NCBI RefSeq assembly: GCF_030272615.1
Contig: NC_081412.1
Span: 544,842,370-544,906,369 of the forward strand
Length of the DNA: 64,000 nucleotides
Origin: Cryptomeria japonica
Taxonomy: Eukaryota > Streptophyta > Pinopsida > Cupressales > Cupressaceae
Direction of reading: 5' to 3'
The notes beneath the pieces were generated by a model. That model did no database searches and was not told the DNA's origin. It was given only the letters and a program-made list of their open reading frames with translations. The translations under genes were made by a program, and so were the position numbers. This document shows, piece by piece, positions 13,712 to 23,986 of this stretch. Position 1 is the stretch's first letter. Each line of letters opens with the position of its first letter.

Positions 13712-13716
13712 GATTA

Positions 13717-15290
13717 AGTCACTATTAAAATGATCCATTCATTGTTTCCATGTGAGAACAATAAATCATTCATAAATCTATTTGTCCCTATTAATAATTA
13801 CCTTTTTTGCATTACTAGAGCAATCCAGCTTGATCTCTCGAATAGGTATGTCGTACTTTTTTATGTATACAAATTAATATTTTTAGAATGCATTCTTGTG
13901 AGCCATGTAGAAATGATTAATAAACTACATTTTAAATTATTAAATATCCTTTTACCCATCTCCATTTTCAATGTGATTTTCTCCCACATGATGCTAGCCA
14001 ATATTGGGTTGGTGTATTTTTTATTTTAGGAAATTTACCATCATAATGGTCAATCATAATCAATTAATTATGAGATTTCATTAAAAAAATAAAAATATAT
14101 ATAGGTACACTCTGCATAATTGTTCTAGTGCAGTTCGCATAAGGCATTAATCTTAGTCAAGAGAGTGATTATTTATTAAAAATTATCAGTCCTGAATTAG
14201 AATATTATTGACTTGAGAAAGCATATTCCTATCTAGCATCCAATAGTTCCATTCATTAAATTTTATACCCAAATTAGCCAAGGCATCCACTAATTTATAA
14301 GAAAGAGACTGGTGAAGAAACTGAAATCGAGGGTGCAAATATGGATAGTACCACAAAAGATAAGAACCTTTAGAACTATATGGTAGAAATCAAAGACATC
14401 CAAGTTAGACTTGAAAATTTGAAGAAAACACAAGATTTCATCGACTATCCTTCTTCCAAGGAAAAATGGGACGAGTAATAGAAGACTATGTCTTCCTTTC
14501 ATTAGAATATTTCTTCACCATACCAATACTTGAACAAACTTGCTATGATAACTAATAGGGCGATGCATAAAATGATGGTTGGTGGGGTTAATATTGAAAA
14601 GAAACTAGACAAATTATAAAAAAGAAAAAGAGGATTGATCATCAGCATCTAGCAAGAATTCCAAGAAGAATTGTTCTAATAGTATGAAAATTTGATTAGG
14701 GAGAGTTGCTAGACATTATGACTACAAGCTGGAAGTTTTTGTACTATTCCTCCCTACCTATCATGCTACTTAAATCTATTTTTTCTAATTTAGTTGTATA
14801 ATATGTAATGGTGTCTCCTTATGCTAGTTCCTCTTATTTCCTATTAGCTACTTTCTGTCTATTCTCTAGTTGTTTTTGTTATTGTGCTTCTTTTTTAGTG
14901 GCTTTTTGTTGCTAGTCTTGTTTATTTTTTATGCAGCTTTCTTCTTCTTAGTTCTATAATGGATTGGAGGCCCTTCCTCCCCCATCCTAGTAAAAAGGAA
15001 CTCTACATTTTTTATACACAAATTAAACTTTGGAGAGAAGCATATGAACTAGAAGGAATTTGAAATTCATATTCTACCTAACCATACCCTTCCAAAGTTA
15101 TTAATGGAATTTAAATTATACGGGGAAGTAACTAGCCATTCTATAAAAAGATTGATGAATAAATTGAAAATATGACTTTGGCGTGCAAGAGAAAGTAGCA
15201 CAAATGAAATATAGCATGTATAAGATCTAATTAAAGTATGAGGACAATTAATAAATGTAAATCAATGACCACATTAATAGTTCATTTGGA
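13717..15290. other. AT-rich intergenic stretch, nothing recognised
   Basis: No coding, RNA or repeat feature could be supported between the outer LTR element and the coding fossil near 15.3 kb. Confidence 0.4.
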
Positions 15291-15299
15291 AAATTTATC

Positions 15300-16080
15300 T
15301 TTAATATTTGAATCTGCAAGTATATCTATACCATAGGGATGGATATTTATATTTGATAATAATAAAAAAATTCTTAAGAAAATTTAGGAGACCCATTGAG
15401 AAATTAAAGGGAAAATACAATCAATTTATGTGGGATTTCATTGTGGAAATAAACATGGGATATGAAAATTTGAGTGGAGGTCCAAAGTTTTAATGAAAGT
15501 ATACATGAATTATTGAAGGGGAGTGTAAGAAAAGGAGTAAAGATAAGAGGTGTAGAGGTGGGACTAGAGGAAGTCCAAAGATACATAGGAATTCCACAAA
15601 CAGAGGTGAGAATGACAAAGGAAAATCTTGTAAAACTAACAGATTGAAATGGATGGAGTTGAGGAGGAACAAGTATATATCTACCTCAAAAACATGTACA
15701 GGTGAGGAGAGGAAGATTTGTGAGGATGTAAGAGATAAAGGGAAGTTTGTACCTAAAAGTAATGAGTGGAGGTCAAGATACATTTAAATAACTTATAAAT
15801 TAGGGAAAGAAAGGAAAATAGAAGGGAGAAATGGCCCTATAGACCTCGCAAATACTTTAAGTGGGTTTGGTCATAAAAATTGTACATTAGAACATAGGAA
15901 ATGTTTCGTATTCCATAGAATATTTTTAATTCTATAAGCACTATAAAAAATGACCAAAGCACTACAATACTTAGGTCTTTCTTGAAGTTTTATAACTTCT
16001 AGAAAACTTGTGGCCATGGATGGGGGTGAAGAGCATGACTTAAGATATTTGACTAATAAATACACATTCAAATCTTCTTA
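15300..16080 (+). other. Unrecognised decayed coding fragment
   Basis: The forward strand gives an unusually coherent but broken translation (FIVEINMGYENL, ELLKGSVRKGVKIRGVEVG, EEVQRYIGIP, NIGNVSYSIEYF). The residue mix is protein-like rather than random AT-rich translation. I do not recognise the family. It could be an extra reading frame of a retroelement or a relic of a repeat-borne gene. It carries many breaks and is probably old. Confidence 0.35.
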
Positions 16081-16589
16081 GTCTGGTAATACATGATAGT
16101 AAACAATAGGTCAAAATGTATAATGAAAATTATATTTAAATAATTTGGTTATTGCCAAATTGAGCTCAAAAAATTTGGAAGGCCCTTTAAATGGTGAACT
16201 TTTCACTATGTTGGATTGGTAAGATTTTATCAAACTTAAGCTAGAGCATCCTATTATTTTTTTTCATGTTTTTTAATTAATAAACTAGAAAAAACTAAGG
16301 TTCCAATTCCTTATAAGGAAAAACAGGCAAGAGAAGGAGTAGCAAAAACTCAATAGCTAACCCTAAACCCAAAGTAACAACTACTTATTGCATAGCGTTT
16401 AAAATGAAAATAGACAAATTATCTTCAAATGTTAAAAGGATTAACTTTAAACAACCAACAATGTCCACAAACATAGTTAAAACTACATAAAGTGAGCCAA
16501 GAATAGCCAAGAAAATATAAGATGAACAATATGATTTACAGCCAATAGCAAGCAAGAATGCTCTTCTAGTCTTTGCATAAGGTGCTAAG

Positions 16590-17640
16590 TTTTTCAAATG
16601 TATTTTCTAATTTTTCAAAGTATATTCTATTCTATTGCATTTTTCTTCACTCTAGAAATTTTGAGGGAAATAGTAAGAAGGTTCACATAATCTCAAAATG
16701 TGTATAGATTTTCTAAATCAAACAGTCAAATTTTATGAGCAACACAAACACAAACACAAATTAGCACCTCATCATCTTTATACTATATATAGAAAGCTCT
16801 CTCCCTCTATGTAATCCTCTCAACTTTAAGTAAAAAAATAAAATTATATTTTATAAATATTATTATTAAATATATGTGTGTACATACATACATACATACA
16901 TACATATCCATATACATACATGCATACATACATACATACATACATACAATACATACATATATACATACATACATGTGTGTATGTATATACATATACATAT
17001 GCATACACAAAAATTTCAAAGGTCTTGTCTAATTTTGCAAAGTATATTCCATTCCTTTGTGTCATTTTTCACTCTAGAAGGTGCAAGGGAAATAATAAGA
17101 AGGTTCACAAATTGTCAAAATGTATATAAACTTTCTAAATCAAATAATCAATTTTTACGACTAATACAAATAGATCTTCTATTTGTACAATTCTTTTCAT
17201 TATACCACTTTTGAAAGATATAAAGAAAATGATAGAAAAGAATTCTTATTGTCAAGACATAAATTTTTATGTAGAATAATCAGAATTCTTATGACTAAGT
17301 CAATTGAAAAACCCACACTTCATCCTCTACTTGCGCACATCTTTTTACTCTTACCACTCTTTGAGTGAAAGGAATGGTAAAAGACTTACATATTCTAAAT
17401 AAAATAGTCAAATTTTATGACAAAGTATGGAGCCACACCTCATCATCTACTTCCATGATTTTCTTCACTCTTACCATTCTAGGGAAAGAGGGAGGAATAT
17501 TTGTAAGAAGACTCGCAATTTGCGAAAAGGTGTACAAAATAGTTAAATTTATGAAATGTGTATAGATTGTCTAAATCAAATAGTCAAATTGTATTGGCAC
17601 ACACTTCATCCTCTGATTTTAATCTGTTTCTTCTATTGTC
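16590..17640 (+). repeat. Degenerate tandem copies of a GLR upstream module
   Basis: About four diverged copies of one block lie head to tail, near 16.60-16.80, 17.03-17.17, 17.33-17.45 and 17.45-17.62 kb. Each shows CACTCT followed by a G/A-rich stretch with GGTAAGAAG-like and TTCACA-like words, then TCTAAATCAAATAGTCAAAT and a CACCTCATC-type word. A related block lies at about 61.67-61.81 kb, upstream of the GLR copy C start codon. The array leads straight into the GLR exon 1 fragment at 17790. Copy boundaries are approximate. Confidence 0.6.
16875..17008. repeat. TACA tetranucleotide microsatellite
   Basis: A run of TACA/CATA units with a few TATA and GTGT interruptions. Long open frames on both strands here (YIHTYIHTY-like and VCMYVCMYV-like) are translation of the repeat, not genes. 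Confidence 0.95.
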
Positions 17641-17789
17641 AGTAAGGAATGTGAAGCCCCCGTCGAGTTGATTCAATCCGGTTAATAGCCATCTGCCATC
17701 TGAGGAAATAAGTTAATGTTTGATATATAAATGAATGCAGCAATTCTAGAGTTCGATTATGCAGATTATCTCACCATAAGAGTGTAGAT

Positions 17790-18032
17790 ATGGCCAACAG
17801 AGCCAATTCGGTGCTTTTTTGTTATGTGCTGCCGCCCTAGGAGAAATGGATGGTCCATCAATAAATATAGGTGCTATAATCACGTTTGACACAATTAGTG
17901 GAAAAATAGAAAGAGTTGCTATTGAATTGGCAGTTGAAGACGTAAATCGAAACACCAGCATTCTGAATGGCACGTTGCTCAACATTGATATCCGAGACTC
18001 CACACAAGATGCACTCATAGGCGCTTCTGCAG
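17790..18032 (+). pseudogene. GLR exon 1 fragment (copy B, 5' piece)
   Basis: This matches exon 1 of GLR copy C: an ATG at 17790 (MANRANS), then INIGAIITFDTISGKIERVA, ELAVEDVNRNTSIL and ALIGASA up to a donor GT at 18033. A deletion of about 31 bases after AATTC, relative to copy C, removes much of the signal-peptide core and shifts the frame, so the start codon reads only 16 codons to a stop. About 140 bases upstream of the ATG also match copy C. No exon 2 follows directly; a related exon 2 piece lies 13.7 kb downstream. Confidence 0.88.
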
Positions 18033-21000
18033 GTAACGACATGGCTTAAACAACACACACTAAGCGTTGACCACTTAGTGTCGCTGGTGTGGGCCCATTG
18101 AATCCCTTGCTTCACTGGCTGTTGTTTCTATTTCTGTCTGCCATTTCCATTTCCCCCAAATAGCCCTGTAAACTGTAACAGTTAGCAGTCAACCACCCAA
18201 TTCCCGCCTATAAGACAATTCAAACCAAATTCAAATTGCAATTGCAGCCCTGCATAAGTTAAATGAATTAAAAGAAATTGATAGCCATGCATTGATCTGG
18301 TTCTCCATCGGGTCAGAGGAGTCACAGATAGACATATTTTTTTATGAGAAATCCAAGCATTCAAGGGGATTCGACACCAAAACGTAGAACATAGCGAAAC
18401 TCCTTGTCTACTTCACACAGAGTCCATTAATGGAGACAAGCATGACAGATTAGGGTTTTGTTCAGTGAAGAGACGATGACTAATGGAGGAGATGATGTGT
18501 TTGTAAAGGATATGCTAGATGGGAGAATAGAGCCCATCAAAGGAGCAATGGTGGATAAGATGTATTTGCTGAAGCTGGCATTTGAGTGTCGAAATTCATC
18601 TATCCGGTTTGCAGGGAGTATGTGACCATTTCCAAGTTTCTAGCACATAATTCTTATGGCCTTTTGGTGAGACTTTTAGCCGGCCTCAATGCTTACGGCC
18701 TTTTCACATATAATTCTTCTGTGCAATTAAAACGAGAGATTTGGGCTTTCATGTCAATCCATTTTAAGAATAGATCTGCAGGCAAATACAAATATTTCTC
18801 TAAAATACACTGACGGATTGAAGTTATTCTAGAGGGCTTTGGCGGTTCCATTTGCTAAAAAAATTATGTTTGTCCCCAAGATTGCATTTTTTTTCCTGAT
18901 CAATGATAATCTCCCGCTTTTTGCATGTGTAATAAGTTTTTCAGTGGACATGAGGGATTTTACTCCATTTATATTCATTGCATTTTCGGTTTGTTTCTCA
19001 ACATTCTCTCTTTACATTTTTTATACTTTTGGTGGGATGGAAAGAGAGTAGAAGTCATTCTCGATGAGGTCCAAGCACTCTAAATGAAGCAATTGCAACA
19101 GTCCCCCTCTAATTTCACTCTATACAACCAAGGCATAACTAAGATCTCAGGTGAGCACATGGCCAGTACATGGGTAGCATCCCACCCCTTCCCAACCGCA
19201 GCAGTGCAACCCTCTCCACAATTCCACCGGAAGAATTTCATCTTCTCTATAAAATGTCAAGAGATATTCTCTCCATAGTTAGCTTAGTGTAAAACAGAGC
19301 ATGCGATATAAGTTCACCTTGTTCTCTACAAATCACGGAGAAAGACTGGACTTATATCGCATGCTCTGTTTTACACTAAGCTAACTATGGAGAACTACGA
19401 ATTAGACTCACTTAGACTCCTCTTCCAAAGATGCAAACTAGCTAATAATGGGGAAAAATAGCAATACCAGCCAAACACCCAAAGCCATTTTTATTGGGGT
19501 CCAAAACCAGAAAAAGGTTGAGCTATTATAATTCTCACTATGAGAGAATAGAAGAAATATTATTCCACACGTCTCAAACCATGCATTTCTCACATCGAAA
19601 AAGGGTCTCACATTAAAAAAAAAAAATTAGCTCCCCATCCTTGAATACAAATTTGAACGTACAGATAATATTCAGCTATTTTTACTTGTATTTAATGCAA
19701 ATAAATTGATAGATTCACTTCTGTTAAATGTGAATAAATTGAAATAATCAATAATTTTTAGGTTTATGTGTGTTTAATGTGAATAAATTGAAACAGTTAA
19801 CTATTTTTTACATTAAAATTAAACTGAAATAACAATTATGGGGAGATTGGTTTTCATTTGTCTAATTTTTTGGTGTGATAAGTGTTTATTTTAATTTTTG
19901 TTGCAACCTCTACCCATTTTTTTATCATTGAAATGGTTTACAACACAACATGATTTATACAAAGTCTCCAGTTATGTCACTTTCATGGTTTCAATGAATT
20001 CTTTAAGAAACAATTCTAGCTCTATTGTGTTAGGATTTCGTAAATTTTTCTTGCAAACTTTGCCCATTTTTTCTGATTAACATAATTGGAAGCATAACAC
20101 AACCCATGCACAATATTGAGGTAAGTCACTTCCATGTTTTTAGTTGATTTTATTTTTTAAATATTCTACCTTCATAATGACATAAATTGCAAAATTTTAA
20201 GAAAACATTTTAAAGGATACAATGATAGGAATGCCACAATTGTGCAAAATAAATACATGCAACCTTGCTGAGCCTTGAGGTTTGATGGTTCTATTTATAT
20301 TATGTAGGTCATTTTTAGGCTCCAAATAGAAGGAAAGGAAAGTGTAGCTAACATAATCACTTTTAAAGGATTGTTTAGGTAGCAAGTTTACCACCATATC
20401 TTTTTAGTTAATGTGTCCAAACCCAATGTACCTAAGTTGTTTGGTAGGGCTTGGTACCAATGAACTAAATAGGTTGTATTTTATATCATTTTTTCCCTTT
20501 GACAATCTAAAAGGTTGAATATATTAGTCAAGTTTATGCCTATTGTTCTTTTGGAAGTTTGTTGTTCTTAATCGTGTTCCATATGTATGCATGAAAGTTT
20601 TCTTCTCTTATATGTACCATCCCTTCTAATCTTAATAATATTATAGCTACAATTTCTAGTTTACTTCACTATAGATTATTCAAATCTTCAAGAGTTTTTA
20701 TTAACAATTTTTAGACATTACATCAATTAATGTTTTATAAATGTGAAAATTCTAGATTTCAATAATTAATTTTAAGTTTTCTATTCAATTTATATTTATT
20801 ATATATTCTATTAGAACTTAAAACATTATATACCATAAAATTAAAATTTTTATTAGTACATTTTTTATAAGGTCTCATATAAGTGTTGTAAAGCAACCTT
20901 CCTTCCCTGGTGAAAAATGTCTTAATTATTTTTTTTGAAAGAATTTGAAACATGAAAGTATATTAGCTCCCATTGATTCATATCTATGGGGAACTTATTA

Positions 21001-22215
21001 AAAAAAATCTCCAAAAATTTATGATGAAAGCCTCAAGATGAAATCAACCATTTGCCACAAAAATACGAGAATTGGTAGTCCCACATGGTACGAATGGTAA
21101 TTTGCATCCAAGAACTAAATAGGTGTGACCATAATTAATGAGAAATTAAGCTACCTTTGTCAATGCACTTTCCACTATTTCACCATTCATATGAAAAGTC
21201 TAGATGAGATGGCACCATTACCAACTTTATTTTCTACCTTATTAAATAAATATACTTCTGAGGAACATGATGATTGTGTCCAGAACAAATTTTTTTAATA
21301 TTTACAAAGTGAATCTTTGTTAATATTTACAAAAGTGAATCTCTAGGACTGTGATCTTATAAATATATTAAGCTTATAAGAAGAATCAAACAATGATTAA
21401 CACAGAGAATTTCTCTTTCTATGAGTCTTTAAACAAATGTGCTCACCTTTTCTTTCTGAAACTGCCAAATATAATCATTATGCACTGCCTTCTTGGGCTC
21501 AAATTGACTTGATGATTGCAAGAAAATGATCCCAATTTCTTTTAGCTACCACATTCATCTAGCATTTCCTTTTTTCTTTTTAATTTCCCAAATTTTCTTG
21601 GCATTTTAGTTTTATTGAAAATGGTCTCTTTAAGTCATTTCATTTTTCTTGAAATTGCCCCCAATCTTCCTTCCTATCAATGTTATATTTTATTGCAAAT
21701 TCAATCACATCTCTAGCACACATATATTTATAACCCATAGATTTATAATGCATAAACAACAAAATGAGTATGTGCACCAAGATGGTGAACAAAAAAGTGG
21801 CCACTCACCTCAAAAAATGTAAGTAACATGTTCAAGTTGCTTGAAAATTTAAATAACTCAAACGCAATATGGCCCAAAAAATATGAACATTAATGAGTAC
21901 ATGGTTTAAGAATTAAAATCCCATACATATTAAAATTATGATTAAATAACAATCGAGATTTTAAAATAAAGGTGACCTGCTCGTGATTATAAGTTGTTTA
22001 GAAATGACCAAGTGGGTCATTTTAACTTGTGGCCAACAAGAAAGAGACAAAAAACATCTCAAAAAAGAAAAGGAAACCCGATCATGTTTCAGCTACTATC
22101 AACTAAATCATCATTCCACGATGTTGCAAAGGTAAGTGTTGATTCTTTTGTGCATTTTAATTGGTTTTTATTTAAAATTTGATTATATTTTTATTGTTTT
22201 CATTAATATTTTTTT
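18033..22215. other. Intergenic stretch with one hairpin, no secure gene
   Basis: The stretch starts with GLR intron 1 sequence (GTAAC) that is soon lost. A forward translation near 18.48-18.61 kb (KDMLDGRIEPIKGAMVDKMY) looks protein-like but stops and is not recognised. The remainder is AT-rich. Apart from the hairpin at 19270-19393, nothing could be identified. Confidence 0.4.
19270..19393. repeat. Perfect 44-bp inverted repeat (hairpin)
   Basis: Arms 19270-19313 and 19350-19393 are exact reverse complements with a 36-base spacer. The spacer can extend the stem (CA with TG) and form a small inner stem (TTCTC with GAGAA). The left arm starts TCTCCATAGTTAGC. The bases outside the arms do not match. 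It is not bounded by an obvious target duplication. Confidence 0.95.
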
Positions 22216-22231
22216 AAATTGATATCTAATT
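22216..22231. repeat. Left target-site duplication of LINE 1
   Basis: AAATTGATATCTAATT, identical to 28400-28415. Such a long perfect duplication marks target-primed insertion and a recent date. Confidence 0.9.
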
Positions 22232-22555
22232 TGATTGAAAAATTTGGTTTTTCGGATGGGAGCGTCTGTCTACCGTCGCCGGGCTAGGGCAATCGTGCCC
22301 TAGCTCTTCCTTGCTGTGTCTGCATCTGCGTAGGGGGGGTGTACGATCGCGTGGGTAGGGGGGGAGCTATTTTTTCCTGTTGCAGGTTTTGTTTCATCTT
22401 TTTTGGCCACCGTTCTGTGCTGGGACGAGCCTGTGTGGGATGTGCATGCGGGCGGGAGTTGAGCGATTTGGTTGCAGCGCTCTTGTGATGGGTCGGGGCA
22501 GTGTTGGGCCCGATCAGATCCCTTTGCGGTGGGGTATCCAGGGCTGAGAGGGCTA

Positions 22556-23986
22556 ATGGCCAAAGGGGAGACGCCTAGGGAGGTGCCTAGTTCAAAATTT
22601 CATGAAGCAGTGGCTATGAATTTGCTAGGTTAGGAAGCAAGGGTTTTTGAAAATGCCCTCTCCTCTCAGAATACAGGGGCTACGGATCCAGGCTCGCCTG
22701 TGGGATCTCGGATCACGAAGATTAACGGATGTCTTGAAAGGTGCAAAGATAGACCCAAATTGGTAATTCCCTTTGAAATGATTGCTGAAGATGTCGAATA
22801 TTACTCTAAACATTCATTGTATTGCAAGTTCCTGGGTTTAAGAGTTTCTCTCCAATTCCTGGAAAACTGGGCTCAGAAAGTGTGGGAACCAGAGGGTGAA
22901 ATGGAGGTTACGTTGCTAGCAAATAATTTTTTCATGGTAACGTTTCTTTGTATGGCTGATCGGAATAGGGTTTTTGAGGGTGGACCCTATTTTTATAACC
23001 AGGTGGGGCTATTCGTCAAACCATGGCATGCAGGATTTAATCCTTTTGAGGAGCTTCCAAATCAGGTTCCGGTGTGGGTTCGGTTACCCAGATTTCCTAT
23101 AGAATGCTGTCGCGAGGATGTTCTCCATATGCTTGCATCGATGCTCGGGAAGCCGGTGTGTCCTTCATCACAAACCTTGGGTAAGAAAGTTATGACCTTT
23201 GCTCGAATTTGTGTGGAACTGGATTTGAGTAGACCACTGCTTGATGCGGTAGAGATGTGTGCAGGCTCATATTCCTGGGTGCAACAACTGGACTATGAGA
23301 CCCTTCCTTTTTGGTGTCGTCTATGTCATGAATATGGCCATCTTGTGAGAAGATGCCCAAAGGCCAAGTCAGTGGAACAGCAAACTTTGCCTCCTCCTCG
23401 TGATAATCCTAGTATGGACAAAGGGAAGAAGCCTGTTGTTGGGGAGGATAAAGATGCTGAGGGCTTTGTTCGGGTTAAGGCTTGTAATCGGAACAGAGGC
23501 CAGAAGCGGACTCTAGGGGAGCGTCAGGAAGAAGATACCTTTAACAGGTTCTAGATCTTGGATGAATTGGGTCAGCCAGAAGTTAATCCTGGAGTAATTA
23601 TTGAGGATGAACAGGCAGGGGATTCTAGAATGGGGACTATTTCTTCCATTCCTCCTGTTGATTCCCATGAAGAGACTACTGTGCCTATGGTCACGGATGG
23701 GCAAACAGGGGTTCAGATGATATTAGAGCCAAATGGTGAGTTGGGGCAAGGGGTAGAGAATGTTTCTATTCCTGCACGGACTGCAACTCCAGAGTCAGAT
23801 AAGCGAGGTAAATCTTCTCCTCATCTGGGCATTCTCCAAAAAGATGGTAAGAAGGGGGTCTCAGAGAAAAATGTTAAATTGGGACGAAAGAAGGACTTAG
23901 AAAAGATCAAGATGATTGGGGAGACATTGGTGGAGTCAGGTTCTGTGAAGACCTTGGATTCCCACTTTTCGACTCCTTCGAAATGA
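22556..23986 (+). pseudogene. LINE 1 ORF1: DUF4283-like and zinc-knuckle nucleic-acid-binding protein
   Basis: ORF1 proteins of plant L1 elements bind the element RNA. I place the start at ATG 22556 (MAKGETPREV) because it opens the frame that runs through the whole protein; the first ATG-free open stretch only begins later. The DUF4283-like part covers about residues 60-190 (EVTLLANNFFMVTFLC, FVKPWHAGFNPFEELPNQVP). A zinc knuckle of C-x2-C-x4-H-x4-C form lies at residues 254-267 (CRLCHEYGHLVRRC). The C-terminal third is polar and low in complexity. Two in-frame TAG codons, at 22631 and 23552, break an otherwise single 476-codon frame. Its TGA (23984-23986) overlaps the ORF2 ATG. Confidence 0.88.

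Noticed and set aside
16807-17214. Overlapping open frames on both strands rich in YIHT or VCMY
   Set aside because: They translate the TACA microsatellite and have no other content.
22300-22563. Minus-strand open frame in GC-rich DNA
   Set aside because: It is a shadow of the LINE 1 5' UTR; GC-rich sequence has few stops by chance.
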